NCBI GenBank assembly: GCA_946902985.2
Contig: OX336400.1
Span: 170,130,543 to 170,194,542, forward strand
From: Meconema thalassinum
Taxonomy: Eukaryota; Arthropoda; Insecta; Orthoptera; Tettigoniidae
Length of the DNA stretch: 64,000 bases
Direction: 5' to 3'
Both the position numbers and the translations under genes were made by a program. Below, one piece after another: positions 19,840-30,277 of the stretch. A model generated the notes under the pieces. The model was not told where the DNA came from. It worked only from the letters and a program-made list of their open reading frames with translations, and searched no databases. Numbering within the stretch: the first letter of the stretch is position 1; every line of letters starts with the position of its first letter.

Positions 19840-22800
19840 GGAGGTGTTCTGAGTTCGACTCCCGGAGCAGTCCTCCATCCAAACTTGACAATGCATCTAA
19901 TTTTGATGTTGTGTTACAACCAGGAGTCTCAGTAAATTTCGATAATGTCTCGGCACCTGCTATTTTGGATACAGGCGCCACCAGAAGTTTCATCCACCGT
20001 TCAGTGGCAGATAGCATTCGATCTTCGCAAAAACACCCCATACAGAATAAATGCCAGTTCCTCTCTGCGGGATCGTCAGTTATCGACGTTGCCGAAACTA
20101 TTTTATGTCGCATTAAAATTCACGGATTTTCTTGGAAACATGTTTTTCATGTGGTTAACAATCTCTCCACTCAATGTATTCTAGGAATTGACTTTATGCA
20201 TAAAACGGGTATGCAGTTGGATTTTATTAACGATTCATTTTGTTTCAAATTTCGCTCAGATAAAATGTTCCCATTTGAAGAATATACTTCTAACTATGTT
20301 GATGTGTCTCCTGTATTTTCAGTACATCTTCCATTAACTTTGATGTCCGAGCAACGTGATACTCTGAACGATTTAGTTGAGGAATTTTCTGATGTCCTCA
20401 CAGAAGATTTAGGTTCTGCTGTAAATCACGAATGCCACATTGACTTGAGCGACAATGTACCTGTTCGTAGTCCTCCATTTCCTTGTAATCCGCCCAAGCT
20501 CTTGGCCATGAAAAAGTATATCAATGATTTGCAAGATCGGGGAGTAGTAGTTCCTTCCAAATCAGCTTATGGGTCTCCTGCTTTCTTAATTCCCAAGAAA
20601 GAAGAGGGCGAGTACCGGCTAGTCGTAGACTACCGAAAATTGAACAAGAAGGTAGTCTTTGATAATTTCCCACTGCCTACTATTGAGAGTGCTTTTCAAC
20701 ATTTCCACGGGGCCAATGTGTATTCGATGATTGATCTAAATATTGCCTATTATCAGATTCCTTTGGATGCTGAGAGTCGCGACTTCACTGCTTTTAACAC
20801 CCCTTTCGGATTATATAATTTCAAATGTCTGCCGATGGGTATAGCTGTTGGTGCGCAAGTCCTCAGTCGCGTGCTAGACGACATCTTGGGAGACCTGAAG
20901 TTCAATTTTGTATTTAATTATCTTGACGATTTAGTCGTGTACAGCAGATCTTTTGAGGAACATGTCGTTCATCTTAGGGAAGTTTTCTCCCGCCTCAGGA
21001 AGGCCGGTCTCACTATCAATCCAAAAAAGACCTCTTTGGGCTGCACTCAAATTAAATTTCTGGGCCACATTCTGTCAGCCGATGGTATCCGTGTCATACC
21101 CGAGCGCGCAGATTGTATTCAGCAGTTACCTGTACCCACCACAGTTAGGGCCTTGAGAAGAGTAATGGGTATGTTCACGTTCTATTCTCGTTTTATCAAA
21201 AACTTCTCTGACATTTCGGCACCTCTAAATGCTCTCAAAAAGAAGAATGTAAAATTTGTGTGGGGGCCAGAACAGGACAAAGCTTTCAATGTTTTGAAAG
21301 AAGCCCTTATGTCAGCACCAGTACTGCACACGCCTGATTTCGAATCAGCTTTCTTTTTACATTGTGACGCCAGTGATTTGGCCATTTCTAGTGTTTTGAG
21401 CCAGCGTGTGGATGGAAAATTTGCACCAGTGGCCTTCGCGAGTCGTATGTTAAATCAACATGAACGACGTTACTCAATTTTCGAGAAGGAAAGTCTTGCT
21501 GTGGTATTTGGATGTGAAAAATTCAGGACCTTTTTGGAACACCGTCACTTTACTGTTTTTACCGACAATGAGGCTTTGAAATGGAGCCTTTCTCACGTAA
21601 AAAAGCTTGGACGCATCAACAGGTGGATTTTGAGTTTGTCATCTTTTAAGTTTGATATCATCCACGTAAAAGGGAGCGAGAACCCGGTGGCTGACTGCCT
21701 GTCACGCATGTTTGAAGAGACCCCTAGGACTCCAATCGAGAGCGTTTCTATCAGTACACCACTTCAAGAAAATCTTTTCCTATTGCAACATTGTCCTTGG
21801 TCTTTTGTGGATATCCGGAAATTCCAGTCTGAGGATCCATTTTGCACTGACCTCCGTGCAAAAATTGCAAACAAAGATCCGGCAGTAAGCAACTTTTGTG
21901 TTCGAAATGATGTTATTGGCTATGTTCTTCCTAACTCTTCTAAATTTAGAATTTTTGCTCCATTAGCAGAACGTGATAGGCTTTTGACATATTATCATGA
22001 TTCTGCCCTAGGAACTCATGCAGGGATGCAGCGCACTTTCCGTAAGATATCCGGTGAATTTTATTGGCCCTCAATTAAGGTAGATGCTTTTGCTCATGTC
22101 AGAAGATGTTTAACCTGCCAGCGTTCTAAACCTGCCCAGAACACTCGTGTAGGCTTCCACCAAGCTGGTATCGTCACTCGTCCCGGCGAACGCCTTTTCA
22201 TTGATTACTTTGGTCCAGTCGTGAGATCAAAATCTGGCAATCAAGCCATTTTAACTGTCATTGATGGTTTTTCGAAGTTTGTTTGGTTATTCCCAGTAAA
22301 GAATATCACTTCTCAGACTACTATCCATTTCTTGTCTAAATACATATTTGGAGTTTTTGGTCCTCCCAAATACCTTGTATCAGATAACGCCTCTGTATTC
22401 CGTTCCAAAGCTTTTGAAACTATGGTATTTAACTGGGGCATCCAACATATTTTCTTGTCACCGTATCGACCGCAGGGAAATCACGTAGAGCGTTTTCACA
22501 AAAACTTGAAGGCTTGTATGTCCGCTTTTCACAATGCCGATCAAACCTCCTGGGATACGAACCTACAGTATTTCAGTCTCGGGTTCAATACCTCTTTCCA
22601 TTCGTCCGTTCAAACTACTCCAGCGGAATTATTCCTAGGCCGATCGCTTGTCGACCCCTTGCTGCTCAAATGGAATATTGAATATCTTTCCGAACCCTCT
22701 CGCATTACCTCTGTTGCTCAAAAATGGGCCATCGCTACCGGTCACCTCAAGAAAGCAAAAGCCAGAGTAGCGAAGCGCTACAACTTAGGCCGTCATGATG

Positions 22801-23009
22801 TTAAATTCCAAATTGGGGACAAAGTTTTGTGTCGTTTACATCCTTTGAGTGACGCTACCAAACAAATTTCCAGTAAGCTGTGCTTACGTTGGTCAACTCC
22901 CAAGACTATTTCACGCTTTTTAAATCCTGTCTCAGTTGAGTTAGTGGACGATCACGATAATTCAGTGACTTCGGCCCACGTCACGCAGTTGAAAAAATTT
23001 GTCAAATGA
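19818..23009 (+). CDS. pol: Gypsy 1 pol: protease, RT, RNase H, integrase
   Basis: An uninterrupted frame of over 1030 residues, open from 19818; the first plausible alternative start is GTG 19911. Counting from 19911, the protease has ILDTGATRS near residue 20. RT follows with LNIAYYQIPL and YLDDLVVYS near 336. RNase H has HCDASDLAISS and FTDNEALKW near 485-550. The integrase zinc domain spans HDSALGTHAG to CLTCQ near 697-735. The integrase core acidic residues are in FIDYFGPV, SDNASVF and HVERFH near 763-860. Domain order RT-RNaseH-IN is that of Ty3/gypsy. All catalytic motifs look intact. This is the best-preserved gene in the window. Confidence 0.93.
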   Translation, partial: FQPGKLIGRCSEFDSRSSPPSKLDNASNFDVVLQPGVSVNFDNVSAPAILDTGATRSFIHRSVADSIRSSQKHPIQNKCQFLSAGSSVIDVAETILCRIKIHGFSWKHVFHVVNNLSTQCILGIDFMHKTGMQLDFINDSFCFKFRSDKMFPFEEYTSNYVDVSPVFSVHLPLTLMSEQRDTLNDLVEEFSDVLTEDLGSAVNHECHIDLSDNVPVRSPPFPCNPPKLLAMKKYINDLQDRGVVVPSKSAYGSPAFLIPKKEEGEYRLVVDYRKLNKKVVFDNFPLPTIESAFQHFHGANVYSMIDLNIAYYQIPLDAESRDFTAFNTPFGLYNFKCLPMGIAVGAQVLSRVLDDILGDLKFNFVFNYLDDLVVYSRSFEEHVVHLREVFSRLRKAGLTINPKKTSLGCTQIKFLGHILSADGIRVIPERADCIQQLPVPTTVRALRRVMGMFTFYSRFIKNFSDISAPLNALKKKNVKFVWGPEQDKAFNVLKEALMSAPVLHTPDFESAFFLHCDASDLAISSVLSQRVDGKFAPVAFASRMLNQHERRYSIFEKESLAVVFGCEKFRTFLEHRHFTVFTDNEALKWSLSHVKKLGRINRWILSLSSFKFDIIHVKGSENPVADCLSRMFEETPRTPIESVSISTPLQENLFLLQHCPWSFVDIRKFQSEDPFCTDLRAKIANKDPAVSNFCVRNDVIGYVLPNSSKFRIFAPLAERDRLLTYYHDSALGTHAGMQRTFRKISGEFYWPSIKVDAFAHVRRCLTCQRSKPAQNTRVGFHQAGIVTRPGERLFIDYFGPVVRSKSGNQAILTVIDGFSKFVWLFPVKNITSQTTIHFLSKYIFGVFGPPKYLVSDNASVFRSKAFETMVFNWGIQHIFLSPYRPQGNHVERFHKNLKACMSAFHNADQTSWDTNLQYFSLGFNTSFHSSVQTTPAELFLGRSLVDPLLLKWNIEYLSEPSRITSVAQKWAIATGHLKKAKARVAKRYNLGRHDVKFQIGDKVLCRLHPLSDATKQISSKLCLRWSTPKTISRFLNPVSVELVDDHDNSVTSAHVTQLKKFVK

Positions 23010-24176
23010 TCTTGTGAATTTCGCCTCGCTATAATGTTGTGTTTTTGTTTTCCTTTTATTCTAATTGGATGCCCGAGCTCCTTAATAGCCAACCTAGCAT
23101 GTGAGCCTATTCTGATCTTAATTCGTGTGCTTCCTTTTCATTTATTCCTGTGACAAGACAGGAGACACCCGTGGCCTTTTTCTCGTACGCGAGTGTGTCG
23201 TGAATACTTGACATCTCTGTCAAACTATATCTTTGCCTGAGGCCATCTGTATATACCTGGTCGGTCACTATTTGCAAACCACCCCTACTCCTATTTTGTA
23301 CTGCCCCTCGGCTTAACTCCTATTGTTCGGCGACAGACAAGGACCCTTCAACACTTCCTGTTTGACCTTGTAGGAACTTTGTATTTATTTTACATTTATT
23401 CATGTAATTGACTTTTTGTGTCATGGTTTTGAGATATCATGCACCTTAGTGTCATCTTGATTTTGATATTTATTGTGAAGTCATATATATTTTGTTTGGT
23501 TTTACATTGTCAAGTGTTCTCAGCATATCGTGTATTGTCTAGCAACCATCCAGAGGGTTGGCGAGTAACAACAAACAGCCTTTGTGTACCTGGGCTAACA
23601 CAGCTGAGGGTCTTCTCGGAACTCGTTAACGGACCAGTCACCCTTCACTGGGTCTATACATGGCTTTATTTTTCAGCAGCTGAAAAGGAGAGTACTTTCC
23701 CTTTCGAAGACATTATGACACTATTGCATATTCCTCGTTGACGCAACGAACGGTCCTATATACAGGGTGTCCCAATTGTATTTTTTTTAATGTGATCACG
23801 ATTTAACTTTGTCTATCTTTTCTCATCAGAGGCTGGAGAGATTTGCAGTCTCGAGGTAACATCCATCTTGAAGATTTCGACATCCGCATCATCATGAACT
23901 AGCAAGAACAATGATCACTATTTAATATATGAACTCACTGTATTTCTTTTTGAACGCAATACTTTTGACGTTAGTGGCTAGTGTTGACGAGCAATGAAGG
24001 GGGTACCACCTTCATTTCACGGTCAGATTAGTCAACTGTTCATTTTTTTTGTATTCTCCTAGAGGTCTTTACTACCAATTTTTTTTTAGTATTCAATTTT
24101 TTTCCCCCTTTACAATTTTTTTCCTCTCTTTTTGTACGAAAAAAGAAATTTCCATGGCCAGGAAAATTCCTTTTTT
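23010..24176 (+). other. Gypsy 1 region after pol, non-coding
   Basis: About 1.2 kb between the pol stop and the purine tract. A 100-residue frame (23439-23741) has a hydrophobic start but no cysteine pattern, fusion-type segment or glycoprotein feature I can recognise. I do not call an env. Confidence 0.55.
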
Positions 24177-24193
24177 TTGGGAGAGCAGGGGAA
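24177..24193 (+). other. Gypsy 1 polypurine tract
   Basis: The purine-rich GGGAGAGCAGGGGAA lies just before TGAACCG of the second LTR, the usual plus-strand priming position. This confirms that 24197 is a real 3' LTR start. Confidence 0.75.
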
Positions 24194-24196
24194 TTT

Positions 24197-24231
24197 TGAA
24201 CCGTTTTTATCAGGTTCATTATTTTTTGTCA

Positions 24232-24291
<60 letters not shown>

Positions 24292-25650
24292 CATTTCCTT
24301 CATGTCGCATTATTGTGACATACGTTTCCCTGTCTCACCTACTGCGTTCAAACTTTGTAATTCTGCGTAAATGTTTCACCAGATGGTGAAACTTTTCACC
24401 CTTACCGACACTGTTTTACCATTGGTTGAAGCATAACTTGTTGCTCAGCATTGCTTCTCCCATTGGCCCCCTTTATGTTCTGGAGAGGGGGAGTTCTACG
24501 ACTTACTTTTCCCGAGCGCGACTGCGTTCCTTTTAGAGAAGGTGGCGGGCTTCCTTTTCTGACCGTCATGTGAAACGGTCACGCAACTAAGCGTAAGTAC
24601 GATTCGATCACTTGATTTTTGAATTTCAGTTTATCCATTTTTTATTTTATTTTTATGTCTCCTTTGATTCACTTACAATTTCCTTTTCTTATGATTATGT
24701 GAATTCGATCCATGAACCCAAGTCCCTTCGCCTTTGTTTACGTTAGTTTAGCGAAGCCTCTGTGTTTATTTGTCATCCCTACCTTTCATGTAATCGGTTT
24801 TATTTTTACTCAAATCTCTCAGGTCTGAAATATATGCTATTTTTCTACGAGGCTTAATTATGCTCTGTATTGTGTCACCACCTGGTTCGGCGTTCTTTTA
24901 TGACGACCTCCGGTGGATTGTCGCATCAGAGCCTTTATTTTTATGGATGGAATCGGCGAAGTTACGGAGCTGAGTCTCACGTCTTCAGTCAGATCCTCCC
25001 TCTGTTTTATTGAAATGTATGTGAGCGATGGTCATCGTGCTAATCACTGTCCATGCGCCGCATTACTTTCTTTGTTTCATCGTATGTCGTTGTGATTCGG
25101 CATTTCTACCTCTGTGTAAGCCTACATCTTCCTACGAAGCATATTTCTTAGCTGATTGATTTTTTTTTATTTCCTGTCCCGGTAATGTCACGTAATTTAA
25201 TGTAATTTTCATTTCCTTTATTTTTATGTGTTAATTTTGTGTTGCTTCCTCTGGCTTCGTTATATTACGTAACTCCGTGTCATCCCCCCCCCCCCCCACC
25301 CCTGTTTCCTACATACTCACTCCTCCAATCCCTACCACTTTCACCCCCCCCCCCCCTACCCCATGATTTCACAACATCATGAGCGTCTGAGTTCTGTTTT
25401 TGACGCGGGGCTATTCTAGTCCAGGTCATCCTCGTAAGTAGAGGTGCTCTCTTATTCGACCCGTTCATACTCTCTACTTTTTTTTTTTGTATTTTAAATT
25501 TTGATTATCGAGTCGTGCTTACGTTTTAGTTGCACATTGATTGTAAGTACATTTTAATTAATCTTGTTTCATCTTTGTTTGTGCTTAAGTTCATTTATAC
25601 ACTTTTCTCTTGATATCATTTTTGTGTACCCCTTTCTAAGGTACCATCTT
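24197..25650 (+). repeat. Gypsy 1, 3' LTR, truncated
   Basis: Matches the first 1454 bp of the 5' LTR up to GGTACCATCTT, then stops abruptly. The last roughly 480 bp are absent and inverted LTR sequence follows at 25651. I see about ten substitutions against the 5' LTR by eye, plus length changes in homopolymers. Confidence 0.88.
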
Positions 25651-27496
25651 CCATGCTCTGCTACCATTTGCACCGCTTTGTGCTTTTACGTTAAACAAAG
25701 TAGCAGAGGCATGGTGAAAACATTGGAAGCGAAAACAACAACTTAAACAGGATTGCTAATGAGCGGGGAAAGGATGTCTCTTTCGATGCGTGCTGGGCCC
25801 AAGATTCCGGATCGAAAGAAAGATACTTTCCAAAAAAGGAAACGAATGAATTGTTTAAAACAAATCAAAAGCGGAATTAAATTTATCTAATTGATCGAAA
25901 AACCCAGAAGCGTGAAGGTCGTGACTGCGTTACAGTACGAAGCCAAGACCGACGAAATCGGACGAGAGATGAGGGAACTTAAAATTACAAATGAAAGAGG
26001 ACGAAACCAAAGTGAACTATTTACTATAGTATTTAAAGCAAACTAAAACAGGTGCGCATAAGAGTAAGGATTAAATCTAAACACAAAATGAAAGGTAGAC
26101 TTGAATTAAAGTCACTTAATAACAAACAAAATTAAATTAAATTAAAGATGGTACCTAAGAAAGGGGTACACAAAAATGATATCAAGAGAAAAGTGTATAA
26201 ATGAACTTAAGCACAAACAAAGATGAAACAAGATTAATTAAAATGTACTTACAATCAATGTGCAACTAAAACGTAAGCGCGACTCGATAATCAAAATTTA
26301 AAATACAAAAAAAAAAGGTAGAGAGTATGAACGGGTCGAATAAGAGAGCACCTCTACTTACGAGGATGACCTGGACTAGAATAGCCCCGCGTCAAAAACA
26401 GAACTCAGACGCTCATGATGTTGTGAAATCATGGGGTAGGGGGGGGGGGGGTGAAAGTGGTAGGGATTGGAGGAGTGAGTATGTAGGAAACAGGGGTGGG
26501 GTGGGGGGGATGACACGGAGTTACGTAATATAACGAAGCCAGAGGAAGCAACACAAAATTAACACATAAAAATAAAGGAAATGAAAATTACATTAAATTA
26601 CGTGACATTACCGGGACAGGAAATAAAAAAAAATCAATCAGCTAAGAAATATGCTTCGTAGGAAGATGTAGGCTTACACAGAGGTAGAAATGCCGAATCA
26701 CAACGACATACGATGAAACAAAGAAAGTAATGCGGCGCATGGACAGTGATTAGCACGATGACCATCGCTCACATACATTTCAATAAAACAGAGGGAGGAT
26801 CTGACTGAAGACGTGAGACTCAGCTCCGTAACTTCGCCGATTCCATCCAAAAAATAAAGGCTCTGATGCGACAATCCACCGGAGGTCGTCATAAAAGAAC
26901 GCCGAACCAGGTGGTGACGCAATACAGAGCATAATTAAGCCTCGTAGAAAAATAGCATATATTTCAGACCTGAGAGATTTGAGTAAAAATAAAACCGATT
27001 ACATGAAAGGTAGGGATGACAAACACAGAGGCTTCGCTAAACTAACGTAAACAAAGGCGAAGGGACTTGGGTTCATGGATCGAATTCACATAATCATAAG
27101 AAAAGGAAATTGTAAGTGAATCAAAGGAGACATAAAAATAAAATAAAAAATGGATAAACTGAAATTCAAAAATCAAGTGATCGAATCGTACTTACGCTTA
27201 GTTGCGTGACCGTTTCACATGACGGTCAGAAAAGGAAGCCCGCCACCTTCTCTAAAAGGAACGCAGTCGCGCTCGGGAAAAATAAGTCGTAGAACTCCCC
27301 CTCTCCAGAACATAAAGGGGGCCAATGGGAGAAGCAATGCTGAGCAACAAGTTATGCTTCAACCAATGGTAAAACAGTGTCGGTAGGGGTGAAAAGTTTC
27401 ACCATCTGGTGAAACATTTACGCAGAATTACAAAGTTTGAACGCAGTATTTGAGACAGAGAAACGTATGTCACAATAATGCGACATGAAGGAAATG

Positions 27497-27556
<60 letters not shown>

Positions 27557-27591
27557 TGACAAAAAATAATGAACCTGATAAAAACGGTTCA
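25651..27591 (-). repeat. Gypsy 1, full inverted LTR plus PBS
   Basis: On the minus strand this is a complete LTR (27591 down to 25669), followed by the primer-binding site and a few bases (25668-25651). With the truncated LTR it forms an inverted repeat with arms of about 1.45 kb and a spacer of about 0.49 kb. Its U3 end abuts ATAT at 27592-27595. Confidence 0.88.
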
Positions 27592-27595
27592 ATAT

Positions 27596-28634
27596 TCGAA
27601 GATAAAAAAAAATATGAGTATTGAAACATTAGAGAAATTCCTTATTCCTTCCTTATACCCTTTTATTCCTTGTAGGAACATAGGGTATACAGACTTCTTC
27701 CATCTCACTCTATTGTTGGCCATCCGTTTAATTAGGGTCCATGTCTTTCCTTCTAAAACAATTTCTCTTTCTATTGTTTATAAAGCCAAACGTTGTCATT
27801 TTTTTTATCATTAGTGAAATACCGGTACCGTATGTTAAGGAATAACAGTATGGACGATGTTTTCGTAGAAGCATACACTTAGGCTATTATTCTCTTTATT
27901 TTCTTTCTCGCGTGGTGCCGATAACCTAGATGTTAGGCCCCTTAAAACAACAATTATCATCATCATTTTTCGCGTATATCAACATCCGATTCCATTTCCT
28001 ACTTTACACGAGATCAATAAATACATGTATTTTATGCATGTATTTCAGGATTGGGGCATAACCCAGCTATGTTTGAGTACATTCGTGTTGACCGACTGAA
28101 AAGCACCAAACTTTTATCAACCAGTTCATTAAAATGGTAATGTTAATCCAGTTCGCCGATTTTCTAAATAATTGGACGTATTTTCAAATAATCCAAATTG
28201 ACTAAGTTAAATAAAACTGTGGAATTATCCCCACATCTAAATCAGTTAACAGTCAGTAACCTCAATTTATGAACCGCCACTGTATTACATTACAAATATA
28301 AGGTAGTTATTACCCATTAGCTTGTTAGCACTAGTAGTGTGTTATACTGTTATTATTATAAACCAACATTGACAATCGCCGCGCCAAAACTTGACAATCT
28401 TGCCACTAACAATAAATACACTCAATCAACTGAACTGACTGAACGAAGCGCATGTGATTGTGCAATGAGTGATGACGTGACGAGCTACGGTGGACCCGCG
28501 CTCTCGCGCTGTTACAAGTCGGTCAGCGGAAAATATCGAACGAACTAACAAGAGAGGGATCTGGGAACTAGTTCGGTAGTTCGTCTGTGGGAACCGCTCT
28601 TCCGAACTAGTTCGTTCGCGAACTACACAAGACT
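27596..28634 (+). other. Right arm of the hAT-like element
   Basis: Non-coding, AT-rich. Contains a short repeat-derived block CTAGATGTTAGGCCCC followed by CAT repeats (27920-27965), and terminal GAACTAGTTC palindromes at 28500-28625. No transposase segment is visible. Confidence 0.5.
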
Positions 28635-28635
28635 A

Positions 28636-28740
28636 CTTCCCAGTCCTCGCCTGAATTAGCCTACAAATACACACACTACGACAGGCACCTCAATAACACA
28701 GGTTTTTAGACAAATTCTACACACCAAAGTAGATGGGGTT
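28636..28740 (+). mobile_element. SINE fragment, right half
   Basis: Begins with the duplicated CTTCCCAG and continues the core interrupted at 16188 (compare 58735-58760). Near 28703-28725 it runs into sequence resembling the inverse of an S2 segment (ACAAATTCTACACACC). Confidence 0.5.
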
Positions 28741-28916
28741 TAATGGCAACGATGTCCTAGCCACTTTCTTTTTTCTTTAAGATACTTGCAATACAACTTT
28801 GCATTTTAAATGTTTTGATATAATGGGTATGAGCCTGGTGGCCACAATAAACATTTCAAAAACTCTCCTTTAACAATCAACAAGTCGATGATACCAAGAC
28901 GTTACGATCACCACTG

Positions 28917-29721
28917 CACAGTGGGTCAAAATCGAAATCTAGGAGGACAACATTATTTATTTTCATAATTAAAATCAAAATTATTACTTCTACAGCATTC
29001 TCATACAATTGCCGCTCATTATTCTGGGATATAAACGCATCTTAGTGTAAATCTGTCACCACTGTTCGAGCAGTCTGAATTGGAGGGTGAATGTACGTGG
29101 CTGTGGTTTGTTTGTCTTTGTGGTTAGTGTGATGCTTTAAGATGGAACATGCAGCTGAAGGTATGATCTTTGTAACGTGTTTCAGTTATTAATGGGCGTA
29201 ATTGTTAAGTAATTTTAGCAATATTTACATTATACAATATTTAACAATTATTTTTAAAATTATATTTTTACTTAGATTTTTAGTATGTCGCGTCACTCTG
29301 CGTCACTTTCTACTTATTGTTAAAATGTAGATAAAGTCTTGTAGTTTACGCCTATGATAAGATGTTTGCATCTTTTTGCAACTTACTTAGTTATTTTACG
29401 TTTTAGAAGATGCCGCGCAACCAGTTCTCACACGTTTACAACTGTTTGAAGCACTGGGTTCGACGATTATGTCAAAAGTGGAACTTTGTGACTTTGTTAA
29501 AAGTAAATTAGGGGTAGAAAATTGTTCTGAAGAGATAACTGAATGCTCTATCCAACTCCAAGTCATAGACAATTTCTTGCATGTGTAGACGTAGCTTAAA
29601 AAATGTCTTAACTGATGTTTATTATGAAGTAAACAAATTATATACATTGCTTTCACTCTAAATTCCTGATTGAAACGTAAAATAATTTTGTCCCGCTAGA
29701 TTTCGATTTTGACCCACTGTG
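28917..29721 (+). mobile_element. Transib-like non-autonomous element, copy 1
   Basis: Both ends read CACAGTG, then 23 bases (GGTCAAAATCGAAATCTAG...), then ACAACATTA (left) or ACAAAATTA (right, inverted). Five-base duplications CACTG lie at 28912-28916 and 29722-29726. CACWRTG ends, a 5-bp TSD and heptamer-23-nonamer spacing are the hallmarks of Transib, the relatives of RAG recombination signals. At 805 bp it is too short for a transposase. Copy 2 lies inverted at 61364-62178. Confidence 0.78.
29142..29588 (+). CDS. Possible two-exon small ORF in the Transib-like element
   Basis: This is inference. ATG 29142 opens a 19-nt exon ending GAAG, followed by GTATGA. A 246-nt stretch ends in a TTTTAG acceptor at 29406, and exon 2 (29407-29588) ends in TAG. 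The joined frame would be 66 residues, acidic and without recognised domain. Exon 2 is also open without indels in copy 2 (61497-61678, minus). There, however, the last base of exon 1 differs (T for G), so the join makes a stop. It may be a remnant of the parent transposase ends or simply chance. Confidence 0.35.
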
Positions 29722-29726
29722 CACTG

Positions 29727-30240
29727 GAAGCACTGAGAGCGTTCGTGTCTGTAATTGTAGTCTGTTATAAAAGACAAACCTAGCGGATATGAAAGTTCAG
29801 ACACTTACTGGAAATACCAGTCATACCTCAATGATCACAAGAATTGCGGGGTGTTATGTCATGGAAAGCAGGTGGAAAATATTCTTAATTTTTTGCCTCT
29901 GTGCCGCCAGACGTGTACGTTCGATCTACGATGATCAATCGATAGACGGCAGTCCTGAATGTTATCTTCGATAGCCTACGATAAACTACAAGAGTCCGAC
30001 TATAGAGGAATGGCCAACCATAGCCATGTTATTGGTTTTACATTCCTTTTAACTATTTCGGCTATTAGACCGGTATTACACTATCAAAGTTCTTTGAAAG
30101 ATGTTTTGTAAAAGATATGACAGTGTAATGGGAAAATCTTTTATAAAAGGTGGTATTATAAAATTTATTTTATAAAATGTATGAGCTTCATGCTATCTAT
30201 CATACTAATACATTTCGTATGAGCTATGTGTACGTAAACA
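29727..30240. other. Unassigned, with S5 fragment near 30020
   Basis: No gene. CATGTTATTGGTTTTACATT at 30026-30045 recalls the distal end of S5. An imperfect set of TTTTATAAAA-type inverted repeats lies at 30110-30180. Confidence 0.4.
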
Positions 30241-30277
30241 AGGGCGAATTCTTAAGAGCCACCAGGGCTGCGAACTA

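Larger units (their letters stand above)
16510..27591 (+). mobile_element. Ty3/gypsy retrotransposon with extra inverted LTR
   Basis: Order: LTR, primer-binding site, gag, pol, purine tract, second LTR (cut short), then a third LTR in inverse. ATAT flanks the whole unit (16506-16509, 27592-27595). Both outer ends are therefore U3 starts (TGAACCG and, inverted, CGGTTCA). That is abnormal for an LTR element, which should end in U5. The three LTRs differ at roughly ten readable positions, and the inverted one shares variants with each of the other two. No envelope-like frame follows pol. Confidence 0.85.
16189..28635 (+). mobile_element. hAT-like non-autonomous element holding a gypsy insertion
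   Basis: Ends TAGTCTTGCGCATGATAG and inverted TAGTCTTGTGTAGTTCGCG, flanked by perfect 8-bp duplications CTTCCCAG (16181-16188, 28636-28643). Subterminal regions at both ends repeat the palindrome GAACTAGTTC and GTTCGCG motifs, as hAT elements often do. Removing the nested gypsy complex (16510-27591 plus one ATAT) leaves about 1.36 kb with no transposase, so it would have moved in trans. Confidence 0.75.

Noticed and set aside
23439..23741. Env-like or third gene of gypsy 1
   Set aside because: Only 100 residues, with no signal, cysteine pattern or transmembrane arrangement that I could defend.
16510..27591. DIRS-type element (inverted terminal repeats)
   Set aside because: Pol encodes a DDE integrase and aspartic protease in gypsy order, with no tyrosine recombinase, and there is a normal PBS and purine tract.
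28917..29721. CACAGTG signals as part of a V(D)J-type immune locus
   Set aside because: They sit at the two ends of a mobile element with TSD. Insects have no V(D)J loci, and no receptor segment is present.
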